DNA from: Actinomycetales bacterium
GTDB taxonomy: Bacteria; Actinomycetota; Actinomycetes; Actinomycetales; JAHECE01
DNA length: 11,943 nucleotides
Assembly (NCBI GenBank): GCA_024641895.1
Contig: JAHECE010000062.1
Coordinates: forward strand, 1-11,943
Reading direction: 5' to 3'
Part shown: positions 5,961-11,943 of the stretch, one piece after another
Layout: every line of letters begins with the position of its first letter
How positions within the stretch are numbered: position 1 is the stretch's first letter
The notes under the pieces: model-generated
Databases searched by the model: none
The model's input: the letters and a program-made list of their open reading frames with translations, nothing else
What the model was told of the DNA's origin: nothing
Made by a program: the position numbers and the translations under genes

Positions 5961-6236
5961 ATGGCGATCCTCGTGGACCCTCCCCTGTGGCCGAAGCACG
6001 GCCGCGTCTGGGGGCACCTGGTGAGCGACACAAACCTCGACGAGCTCCACGCCATCGCGAGGGAGGCCGGCATCCCTGCTCGCGGCTTCGACAAGGACCA
6101 CTACGACGTCCCCGAAGAGATGATCGACAAGCTCGTCGGCCTCGGCGCGGAGCTCGTGACGTCACGCGAGCTGATCGTCCGGCTCCGCGCCTCAGGCCTG
6201 CGGGTGACGTCAGCGGAGCGCAACGGCCGGCACTGA
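5961..6236 (+). CDS. DUF4031 domain-containing protein
   Basis: This 91-residue cytoplasmic protein matches the DUF4031 family over its whole length: MAILVDPPLWPKHGRVWGHLVSD at the start, then LDELHAIAREAGIP, FDKDHYDVPEEM, LGAELVTSRELIVRLRASGLR. The invariant-looking His, Trp and Asp residues (HG..WGHLVSD, D-HYDVP) suggest a compact, possibly metal-binding or enzymatic domain, but no function is known to me for the family. The start is fixed by the conserved N-terminus and the leaderless-type promoter immediately upstream. The gene stands alone and converges with the urt operon. Confidence 0.88.
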   Translation: MAILVDPPLWPKHGRVWGHLVSDTNLDELHAIAREAGIPARGFDKDHYDVPEEMIDKLVGLGAELVTSRELIVRLRASGLRVTSAERNGRH

Positions 6237-6327
6237 GTCACGACGAACGACACGACGACCTCCACCTCCCAAGCGCCGAACGACACGAACGGCAACGATC
6301 CTGCGACGCCGAACAGCTGCGCTTCGC

Positions 6328-6356
6328 GTCACCCGGCGGACGAACCCGCGGGCGAC
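6328..6356. terminator. Weak hairpin between convergent genes
   Basis: GTCACCCG (6328-6335) pairs with CGGGCGAC (6349-6356) with one mismatch, around a 13-base loop. It lies between the DUF4031 gene and the end of urtE and is the best local candidate for a terminator acting in both directions, though weak. Confidence 0.25.
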
Positions 6357-6383
6357 CTCGAGAACGAACCCGACGCGGCAAGC

Positions 6384-7076
6384 TCAGATGGCCATCGCCT
6401 CCCGGACCCGGCCGGCCTGACCCAGACCACCCTCGCCCGTGTCCACCACCCGCCCCGACTGCAGCACGTAGTAGTGGTGCGCCGCGCTGAGCGCGAAGCC
6501 CACGTGCTGCTCCACGAGCAGCACGGACATCTCACCCGAACCGGCGAGCGCGAGGATCGCGTCCTGGATCTCCGCGACCACCGACGGCTGGATGCCCTCC
6601 GTCGGCTCGTCGAGCACGAGCAGCCGCGGCCCTGTGATGAGGGCACGGGCGATCGCGAGCTGCTGCCGCTGACCGCCCGAGAGGAGGCCCGCCCGGCGGC
6701 CGAGCAGGCCGGTGAGCGCGGGGAAGAGGTCGAGCGCCTCGGCCATCCGCCGAGGTCCGTCGGGCCGGCCGTCTGCGACGAGCAGCAGGTTCTCCTTGGC
6801 AGTGAGCTCACCGAAGGACTGCTGGCCCTGCGGCACGTAGGCGAGCCCGCGCGCGACGCGCTGGTTCGGCGGCCGCTTGGACACGTCCTCCCCGTCGAGC
6901 AGCACCTGACCCGAGCGGGGCCGCAGGAGCCCGACGACGGCGCGCAGCAGCGTCGTCTTCCCGGCGCCGTTGTGACCCATGACGGCCACGACGCCGCGGT
7001 CGGGGACGTCGATCGAGACCCCGTGGATCACCAGGGTGCGCCCGTAGGCGATCTCGACGTTCTTCAGCTCGAGCAT
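6384..7076 (-). CDS. urtE: Urea ABC transporter ATP-binding protein UrtE
   Basis: This 230-residue ATPase of the branched-chain amino acid/urea (LivF-like) ABC class has Walker A GHNGAGKTT (34-42), Q-loop VPQGQ (Gln83), signature LSGGQRQQLAIARAL (132-146), Walker B LLVLDEP (152-158) followed by TEGIQPS, and an H-loop in VLLVEQHVGFAL. It should pair with UrtD on the cytoplasmic face of UrtBC and power urea import. It is the last gene of the operon. Its ATG shares one base with the stop of urtD (TGATG), so translation is coupled. LivF-type proteins look similar, and the urea assignment comes from the full urtABCDE order next to ureD. Confidence 0.93.
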   Translation of the reverse strand: MLELKNVEIAYGRTLVIHGVSIDVPDRGVVAVMGHNGAGKTTLLRAVVGLLRPRSGQVLLDGEDVSKRPPNQRVARGLAYVPQGQQSFGELTAKENLLLVADGRPDGPRRMAEALDLFPALTGLLGRRAGLLSGGQRQQLAIARALITGPRLLVLDEPTEGIQPSVVAEIQDAILALAGSGEMSVLLVEQHVGFALSAAHHYYVLQSGRVVDTGEGGLGQAGRVREAMAI

Positions 7077-7873
7077 CAGTGGGCCCCTTCTCCGGCGCCG
7101 TGGGCGGACCCGAGGTACACCTCGATCACGCGCGGATCCGCCTGGACCTGCGCGACCGTGCCTTCGCTCAGCACCGACCCGCTGTGCAGCACCGTCACCG
7201 AGGAGGCGAACGACCGCAAGAACTCCATGTCGTGCTCGACGACGACCACCGTGCGCTGGGCGCCGATCCTTTGCAGCAGCTGACCCGTCTCCTCCCGCTC
7301 GGCCTGGCTCATGCCGGCCACGGGCTCGTCGAGCAGCAGCAGCCGGGCGTCCTGCACCAGCAGCATCCCGATCTCGAGCCACTGCTTCTGGCCGTGCGCC
7401 AGCGTGCCGGCCTGCGCGTGGCGCAGGTCGGCCAGGCCGATCGTCTCGAGCGTGAGCTCCACCTCGCCCGAGACGTCGGAGCGGCGGCGCAGCCGGGAGC
7501 TCACGGGACGGCCGGCACCGGCCGCGATGTCGAGGTTCTGGAGCACCGAGAGGTTCTCGAACACGCTCGCGGTCTGGAAGGTTCGCCCGACGCCCGCGCG
7601 AGCGACCTCGTGCACCTTCTTGCCGATCAGCTCGACGCCGCCGAACCGGGCCGAGCCGCTCGACCTGACGAGGCCGGTGATGGCGTCGACGATGGTCGTC
7701 TTGCCCGCGCCGTTGGGCCCGATGAGGAAACGCAGCTCGCCCCGGACCACGGTGAGGTCCACGCCGTCCACGGCGACGAACCCGTCGAACGAGACGCGTA
7801 GCCCGCGGATCTCCAGGTAGTCGTGCAAGAAGCGGCCGTCGCCCTCGACGGGCGGGCCGATGTGCGCGGTCAT
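7076..7873 (-). CDS. urtD: Urea ABC transporter ATP-binding protein UrtD
   Basis: This 265-residue LivG-like ABC ATPase has an N-terminal leader of about 18 residues, then LEIRGLRVSFDGFVAVDGVDL, Walker A GPNGAGKTT (52-60), VGRTFQTASVFENLSVLQNL (Q-loop region), a signature in the urea-type form LAHGQKQWLEIGMLL, Walker B LLLLDEP with VAGMSQAEREETGQLL, and VVVEHDMEFLRSFA (H-loop). The HGQKQWLEIGMLL signature and VAGM after Walker B are typical of UrtD, distinguishing it from LivG. Its start overlaps the urtC stop by 4 bases (ATGA). Confidence 0.95.
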   Translation of the reverse strand: MTAHIGPPVEGDGRFLHDYLEIRGLRVSFDGFVAVDGVDLTVVRGELRFLIGPNGAGKTTIVDAITGLVRSSGSARFGGVELIGKKVHEVARAGVGRTFQTASVFENLSVLQNLDIAAGAGRPVSSRLRRRSDVSGEVELTLETIGLADLRHAQAGTLAHGQKQWLEIGMLLVQDARLLLLDEPVAGMSQAEREETGQLLQRIGAQRTVVVVEHDMEFLRSFASSVTVLHSGSVLSEGTVAQVQADPRVIEVYLGSAHGAGEGAH

Positions 7874-9027
7874 CGCGAGGTCCCCTCTCCGGCAGGCACA
7901 GGGTCCGACCCGTCCACCGCGTCCGTGCCGCCCACGGCGGCACCGGTCGCGCCGCCGTCGTCATCGCCGCCAACTCGTGCACGCAGCTTGCGGATCTCCC
8001 CGCCGAGCGTGGCGATGCCACCCGGCAGGAACGCGATGACGATGATGAAGAGCGCGCCCTGGAAGTAGATCCAGAACGACGGGAAGCTCTCCGAGAGGCT
8101 CGTCTGGGCCCATGAGACCGCGATCGCCCCGACCACCGGACCCAGCAGCGTGGCACGGCCGCCGATCGCGACACCGATGATGAACGCGATGGACGGGATC
8201 ACGCCGACGTCTGCCGGGGAGATGATCCCCACGATCGGCACGAAGAGCGCGCCGCCGATCGCGGCGAAGACGGCGGCGATCACGTACGCCGCGGTCTTGG
8301 TCAGCGCCGGGTCGTAGCCGAGGAACCGGACGCGGTCTTCCTGGTCGCGCACCGCGACGAGCAGCTCGCCGAATCGGGACTGCATGAGCTGGCGCACGAG
8401 CGCGACCATGGCGATGAGCACGACGGCGGCAGTGAAGTAGAGCATCCGCTTGTTCACGGGGTCGTTCAGGTCGTACCCGAAGAAGGACCGGAAGCCGTTG
8501 AGCCCGTTGGTGCCGCCGGTGGTCGTCTGCTGCCCGATGAGGAAGATCGCGAACGCGCCGGCGAGGGCCTGGCTGAGGATCGCGAAGTACGCACCGCGGA
8601 CGCGCCGACGGAAGACGGCCAGGCCCAGACCGAGTGCTAGGAGGCCCGGGAGGATGACGATGAAGGCGAGCGTGGTCGCGGGCGAACGCATCGGCTCCCA
8701 CCAGCCCGGCACCGTGCCGTCGCCGTAGAGCCTCATGAAGTCCGGCACCCCGCCGGGCCCGGCATCGGACAGCTTGAGGTGCATCGCCATGAGGTAGGCG
8801 CCGAGGCCGAAGTACACGCCCTGGCCGAGGGTCAGCATGCCGCCACGGCCCCAGGCGAGGCCGATGCCGACGGCGACCATTGCCAGGCACAGGTACTTGG
8901 CCAGGAGACCGAGCCGGAAGTCGCTCATCATCGCCGGGGCGACGCCCAGGAGCAGGACGGCTGCGAGGCCGATCCCGACCCAGGTGCGGACGGGTCCGGG
9001 CTGCGCGAGCCGAGTCAGGGTGCTCAT
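7870..9027 (-). CDS. urtC: Urea ABC transporter permease UrtC
   Basis: This 385-residue LivM-like permease begins with a hydrophobic helix (VGIGLAAVLLLGVAPAMM). It continues with the family core GIGLAWGRGGMLTLGQGVYFGLGAYLMAMHL and about nine further hydrophobic segments, including VRDQEDRVRFLGYDPALTKTAAYVIAA, the cytoplasmic loop and helix that contact the ATPases. With UrtB it forms the membrane channel for urea. The last 40 residues are a Gly/Asp/Ala-rich polar tail (GGDDDGGATGAAVGGTDAVDG) that is probably disordered and looks like a lineage-specific addition. Its start overlaps the urtB stop by 4 bases (ATGA). Confidence 0.94.
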   Translation of the reverse strand: MSTLTRLAQPGPVRTWVGIGLAAVLLLGVAPAMMSDFRLGLLAKYLCLAMVAVGIGLAWGRGGMLTLGQGVYFGLGAYLMAMHLKLSDAGPGGVPDFMRLYGDGTVPGWWEPMRSPATTLAFIVILPGLLALGLGLAVFRRRVRGAYFAILSQALAGAFAIFLIGQQTTTGGTNGLNGFRSFFGYDLNDPVNKRMLYFTAAVVLIAMVALVRQLMQSRFGELLVAVRDQEDRVRFLGYDPALTKTAAYVIAAVFAAIGGALFVPIVGIISPADVGVIPSIAFIIGVAIGGRATLLGPVVGAIAVSWAQTSLSESFPSFWIYFQGALFIIVIAFLPGGIATLGGEIRKLRARVGGDDDGGATGAAVGGTDAVDGSDPVPAGEGTSR

Positions 9028-9908
9028 GCCAGGCTCCTCGTCCGAACGCTCACGAGTCCTTGTGGTCGGACCTGCAGGAAGGCGACGACGGCCACGAAGA
9101 TCAGCACCTTGGCCACGCTCGCGGTCGTCGAGTACTGGAAGAACGACTGCATGATCCCGAGCGAGAGCGCCGCGATCACCGTGCCCTTGATCTGACCGAT
9201 CCCGCCGGCTACGACGACGAGGAACGCGTCGACGATGTAGCCCTGGCCGAGCGTGGGCCCCACCTGGCCCAGCAGCGTCAGCGCGACCCCGGCCACGCCG
9301 GCCACCCCGGACCCGATGAAGAAGGTGAGGCGGTCGGTCGCCTTGGTGGAGATTCCCGAGGTCTCGGCGAGGTCCCGGTTCTGCACGACGGCGCGGATCC
9401 GCCGGCCCAGCGGCGTCAGCTTGAGCACCAGCGCGAGTGCAGTGACGGAAACGCCGGCCAGCGCGATGATGAAGAGCCTGCTGATCGGCATCGTGAGGCC
9501 GAGCACCGTCACCGGCCCGCTCAGCCAGGTCGGCGCCGCGACGCCGACGTTGGGTGCGCCGAAGATGTCCCGCGCGAGCTGCTGGAGCACGAGCGCGACG
9601 CCCCAGGTCACGAGCAACGTGTCGAGCGGGCGCCGGTACATCCGGCTGATGAGGCTGATCTCGAGCAACAGACCCATGAGCCCGCCGACGAGGAAGCCGA
9701 GCGGGAGCGAGACGAGGAGCGAGAGACCCGCGTCGTCGAACACCCGCTGCACGACGTAGGCCGTGTACGCGCCGGCCATCATGAACTCGCCGTGCGCCAT
9801 GTTGATGACGCCCATCTGGCCGAAAGTCAGGGCCAGCCCGAGGGCGGCCAGGAGCAGGACCGAGCCGAGGCTCAGCCCTGCGAACAGCTGGGAGAAGAGG
9901 ACATCCAT
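9024..9908 (-). CDS. urtB: Urea ABC transporter permease UrtB
   Basis: This 294-residue LivH-like permease starts MDVLFSQLFAGLSLGSVLLLAALGLALTF and carries the characteristic GQMGVINMAHGEFMMAGAYTAYVV segment. About eight membrane helices follow, with RPLDTLLVTWGVALVLQQLARDIFGA and PLGRRIRAVVQNRDLAETSGI (ATPase-contacting loop). It is the short form, without the long N-terminal extension found in many proteobacterial UrtB proteins. ATG 9908 is preferred over an in-frame upstream ATG at 9971: the extra 21 residues would be translated from the intergenic hairpin, and GGACGGAG lies about 7 bases before ATG 9908. The 80-base gap to urtA holds a strong hairpin. Confidence 0.93.
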   Translation of the reverse strand: MDVLFSQLFAGLSLGSVLLLAALGLALTFGQMGVINMAHGEFMMAGAYTAYVVQRVFDDAGLSLLVSLPLGFLVGGLMGLLLEISLISRMYRRPLDTLLVTWGVALVLQQLARDIFGAPNVGVAAPTWLSGPVTVLGLTMPISRLFIIALAGVSVTALALVLKLTPLGRRIRAVVQNRDLAETSGISTKATDRLTFFIGSGVAGVAGVALTLLGQVGPTLGQGYIVDAFLVVVAGGIGQIKGTVIAALSLGIMQSFFQYSTTASVAKVLIFVAVVAFLQVRPQGLVSVRTRSLA

Positions 9909-9934
9909 CGGGTGCTCCGTCCGTCCGTCCTGCA

Positions 9935-9975
9935 CCGCGTGGTGGCCCGCCGCCCCCTGGCGGGCCACCACGCGG
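9935..9975 (-). terminator. Perfect 17-bp hairpin between urtA and urtB
   Basis: CCGCGTGGTGGCCCGCC (9935-9951) and its exact inverted copy (9959-9975) enclose a 7-base loop. The hairpin lies 13 bases after the urtA stop and 26 bases before the urtB start. No T-run follows on the minus strand, and there is no room for a separate strong promoter before urtB. It therefore probably acts as a partial terminator or as a 3' stabiliser of the urtA message, both of which would raise UrtA over the membrane components. Confidence 0.75.
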
Positions 9976-9988
9976 CGTTCGGTTTAGC

Positions 9989-11236
9989 TCAGGAGAGGTC
10001 CGCGGCCCAGTCGTAGGTGGTCAGGAACGGGTCGGGCTCGATCGGCCCGTCCGAGGTCCAGACCGGGTAGATGAGCCCGTCCGCTGCGATCTCGCCCACG
10101 TAGGCGGTCTTGGCGATGTGGTGGTTCTCACCGTTGACCGTCACCGTGCCCTCGGGCGCGTCGAACGTGACACCGCCCGCGGCGTCCTGGATCGCGCCCA
10201 CGTCGAAGGACTCAGCCTTCTCGACCATGCCCTTCCAGAGGTACAGCGAGGTGTAAGCGGCCTCCATCGGGTCGGACGTCACACGGTTCTCACCGTAGGC
10301 GGCCTTGAACGCGGCAACGAACGCGGCGTTCGCCGGGGAGTCGACGGTCTGGTAGTAGTTCCACGCCGTGAGCTGGCCCTCGACGTTCTCGACGCCGATG
10401 CCGCCGACCTCTTCCTCGGCGATGGACACCGACAGGACCGGCATGGTGTCAGCCTTGAGGCCGACGTTCTGGTACTCCTTGAAGAAGGCCACGTTCGAGT
10501 CGCCGTTGAGGGTGTTGAACACCGCACCCGCGCCCGACGACGCCACCTTGCCGACGATCGTCGCGAAGTCCGTGTGGCCGAGCGGCGCGTACTCCTCGCC
10601 GACGATCTCGATGTCGTTGGCTGCCGCGTAGGCGTTGATGATCTTGTTCGCGGTGCGGGGGAACACGTAGTCGCTGCCGACGAGGAACAGCTTGGTGACG
10701 CCCTGCTCCTTGAGGTAGTCGAGCCCCGGGATGATCTGCTGGTTCGTCGTGGCGCCGGTGTAGAAGATGTTCGGCGAGGCCTCGAGGCCCTCGTACTGGA
10801 CGGGGTAGAACAGCAGCGAGTCGTTGCTCTCGAAGACCGGGAGCATCGCCTTGCGGCTCGCGGAGGTCCAGCCACCGAAGACGGCCGCGACGCAGTCGGA
10901 GGAGATCAGCTTCTGAGCCTTCTCCGCGAAGACCGTGGGCTCGGACTGGCCGTCCTCGGAGACGACCTGAAGCTGCTTGCCCAGGACGCCGCCGGCGTCG
11001 TTGATCTCCTTGGCAGCGAGCGAGAGGCTGTCGAACACCGTCTTCTCCGAGATCGCCATCGTCCCGGAGAGGGAGTTCAGGAAGCCGATCTTGACGGTGT
11101 CGCCGGAGGTGTCCACACAGGACTCGGCGGTGGCGACGCTGTCCGCACCGGCCTTGGCGCCGCAGGCGGACAGGGAGAGCGCGAGGATCGCGACGGCTGC
11201 CGGGAGCAGCCGGGCGTAGGGACGAGGTCGGGTCAC
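9989..11236 (-). CDS. urtA: Urea-binding lipoprotein UrtA
   Basis: This 415-residue substrate-binding protein of the urea/branched-chain amino acid class (type I periplasmic-binding fold) starts with a lipoprotein signal peptide: basic RPRPYARLL, hydrophobic core, and lipobox LSAC with Cys25. The mature part has VKIGFLNSLSGTMAISE, AAKEINDAGGVLGKQL, VFGGWTSASRKAMLPVFE, NSDSLLFYPVQYEGLE-like and IFYTGATTNQQIIPGLDYL, all typical of UrtA. It would capture urea outside the membrane and deliver it to UrtBC. The GTG at 11236 is chosen because it gives a proper signal peptide and follows the ribosome binding site AAAGGA by 6 bases. An in-frame ATG at 11392 would add 52 residues ahead of the signal peptide and run through the GlnR-like site. 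It is the first gene of the urt operon. Confidence 0.95.
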   Translation of the reverse strand: MTRPRPYARLLPAAVAILALSLSACGAKAGADSVATAESCVDTSGDTVKIGFLNSLSGTMAISEKTVFDSLSLAAKEINDAGGVLGKQLQVVSEDGQSEPTVFAEKAQKLISSDCVAAVFGGWTSASRKAMLPVFESNDSLLFYPVQYEGLEASPNIFYTGATTNQQIIPGLDYLKEQGVTKLFLVGSDYVFPRTANKIINAYAAANDIEIVGEEYAPLGHTDFATIVGKVASSGAGAVFNTLNGDSNVAFFKEYQNVGLKADTMPVLSVSIAEEEVGGIGVENVEGQLTAWNYYQTVDSPANAAFVAAFKAAYGENRVTSDPMEAAYTSLYLWKGMVEKAESFDVGAIQDAAGGVTFDAPEGTVTVNGENHHIAKTAYVGEIAADGLIYPVWTSDGPIEPDPFLTTYDWAADLS

Positions 11237-11357
11237 AGTGCGTCCTTTCGACGCGGCCGAGGGCCGCGCGATGAGGTGGGCGAACAACGGTCCGAGAGGG
11301 GTAGAGCGCCGGAACCCGGAGACCGTCTTGGCAGCGGGTCGGGGTCCGTCAGCGAGG

Positions 11358-11363
11358 AACCTA
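11358..11363 (-). promoter_or_regulatory. Candidate -10 element of urtABCDE
   Basis: TAGGTT on the minus strand fits TANNNT and lies 11 bases downstream of the GlnR-like boxes. Transcription would start near 11352, leaving a leader of about 115 bases before urtA. The -35 region overlaps the boxes and is not a good sigma hexamer (ACGCTG), as expected of an activator-dependent promoter. Confidence 0.35.
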
Positions 11364-11373
11364 CGGACGCCTC

Positions 11374-11411
11374 GTTTCCGCAGCGTGCGCACTGTGTGTG
11401 CGCCGTGTTAC
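11374..11411 (-). promoter_or_regulatory. GlnR-like operator upstream of urtA
   Basis: On the minus strand the sequence reads GTAAC-n6-CACAC-n6-CGCAC-n6-GAAAC: four 5-base boxes at exact 11-base spacing, all ending in AC. The actinobacterial nitrogen regulator GlnR recognises alternating GTnAC and GAAAC boxes with 6-base gaps. The outer two boxes here match exactly and the inner two match partly. The position (138-175 bases upstream of urtA) and the target, urea uptake, fit GlnR activation under nitrogen limitation. No GlnR gene is in the window. Confidence 0.5.
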
Positions 11412-11473
11412 GGGGACTCCGTTCGGGCGATCGTGATCATCCTGTGACAGACGGCCGGTTCGGCGGGCTCATG

Positions 11474-11491
11474 GACCGACGCGGCGTCGGC
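11474..11491 (-). terminator. Short hairpin after ureD
   Basis: The arms CCGACG and CGTCGG, extended by a G-U and a G-C pair, form an 8-bp stem with a loop of about 3 bases, starting about 5 bases after the ureD stop. It may end the urease transcript before urtA, but it is short and lacks a T-run. Confidence 0.3.
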
Positions 11492-11496
11492 CGTGC

Positions 11497-11943
11497 TCAC
11501 CGCGCGTAGGCCTGCGCGGCCCAGAGGTCGAGGTCTGCGGTCAGCCCGGAGGCATGCGCGTCGGTCCCGACGAACCGCGAGAGCGCGCCCGGGCCCGCGA
11601 GGTCGAGCCGCCGACGGCGACTGTCGACCTCCGCCGGCGCGCGCGAGCGGTTGACCGCGAAGCCGGCGGTCGTACCACCCGCGCGGCCTGCTCGCCGCTC
11701 GGGCGCCGCGTCGGCGTCCGGAGCGGGTCGAAAGCCGAGGGCCGCCACCGTGTCGACCACCCGTCGACCACCGAGGATCCCGGGCGCGGCGACCCCCGCG
11801 GCGTCGAGCGCGAGGTCCTCCACGAGCAGCTCGCCGCCGCCGTGCCGCACCGCCATCCGCGTGCGGATCGCCCCCGGGCCCTCGCCCGCTCGCCCGAGCA
11901 CCGTTGTCTCGCGCACGACGGCGCGGGCGCCGGCGGCAAGGTC
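11497..11943 (-). CDS. ureD: Urease accessory protein UreD, C-terminal part
   Basis: The C-terminal 148 residues of UreD (UreH) are present; the 5' part lies beyond the right edge. The frame is open from 11943 and begins AAGARAVVRETTVLGRAGE, followed by GAIRTRMAVRHGGGELLVEDLALD, which is the conserved core of the family. UreD binds the urease apoenzyme and, with UreF and UreG, guides nickel into its active site. The last 60 residues are Arg/Ala-rich and poorly conserved, ending WAAQAYAR. Transcription runs towards urtA on the same strand. The usual actinobacterial order ureABCEFGD predicts the remaining urease genes beyond the window edge, which is inference. Confidence 0.88.
   Translation of the reverse strand, partial: DLAAGARAVVRETTVLGRAGEGPGAIRTRMAVRHGGGELLVEDLALDAAGVAAPGILGGRRVVDTVAALGFRPAPDADAAPERRAGRAGGTTAGFAVNRSRAPAEVDSRRRRLDLAGPGALSRFVGTDAHASGLTADLDLWAAQAYAR

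Noticed and set aside
7079..7801. Long plus-strand open frames opposite urtD and the permease genes
   Set aside because: They are shadows of strongly conserved minus-strand genes, with His/Arg/Asp-rich translations typical of antisense high-GC frames.
9909..9971. Upstream ATG start for UrtB at 9971
   Set aside because: The extra 21 residues would come from the intergenic hairpin, while ATG 9908 has a better ribosome binding site and gives the normal permease N-terminus.
11237..11392. Upstream ATG start for UrtA at 11392
   Set aside because: It would put 52 residues before the lipoprotein signal peptide and pass through the promoter region; GTG 11236 has a good ribosome binding site.

Overview
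The window is about 12 kb of very GC-rich DNA (roughly 70% G+C by eye) with actinobacterial hallmarks: GTG starts, TANNNT -10 elements sometimes placed so close to the start codon that the mRNA would be leaderless, a WXG100 protein, a DUF4031 protein and a short-form UrtB. A member of the Micrococcales (Cellulomonas-like) is a reasonable guess, but no rRNA or other strict taxonomic marker is present.

Left part (1-4141, plus strand): the 3' end of a PspA/IM30 gene closes with a 13-bp perfect hairpin. A NYN-domain (PIN-like) protein gene follows, apparently with a leaderless promoter. The next 581 bases (1280-1860) carry no credible gene. They hold a strict 7-bp tandem array (19 units plus a partial one, 1519-1656) that directly abuts a 96-bp element bounded by perfect 19-bp inverted repeats (1657-1752). 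After this comes a PhoP-like OmpR-family response regulator and, 4 bases on, its sensor histidine kinase.

Middle part (4142-6236, plus strand): three probably single-gene units. They are an HD-superfamily phosphohydrolase relative with HG where the family usually has HD plus a long polar tail, an orphan WXG100 protein, and a DUF4031 protein with a leaderless-type promoter.

Right part (6384-11943, minus strand): the end of ureD, a urease accessory gene, is followed by a complete urea ABC transporter operon urtABCDE. UrtA is the lipoprotein that binds urea, UrtB and UrtC form the membrane channel, and UrtD and UrtE are the ATPases. urtB to urtE overlap by 1-4 bases and must be translationally coupled. 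urtA is separated from urtB by a 17-bp perfect hairpin, which suggests that the binding protein is made in excess. A GlnR-like operator (four 5-bp boxes at exact 11-bp spacing) lies upstream of urtA. Together this is a nitrogen-scavenging locus: urea is imported by UrtABCDE and hydrolysed by the urease whose other genes presumably lie past the right edge.

The genes are mostly familiar families. The least explained DNA is the heptad array with its adjoining inverted-repeat element. The best regulatory leads are the GlnR-like site and the urtA/urtB hairpin.
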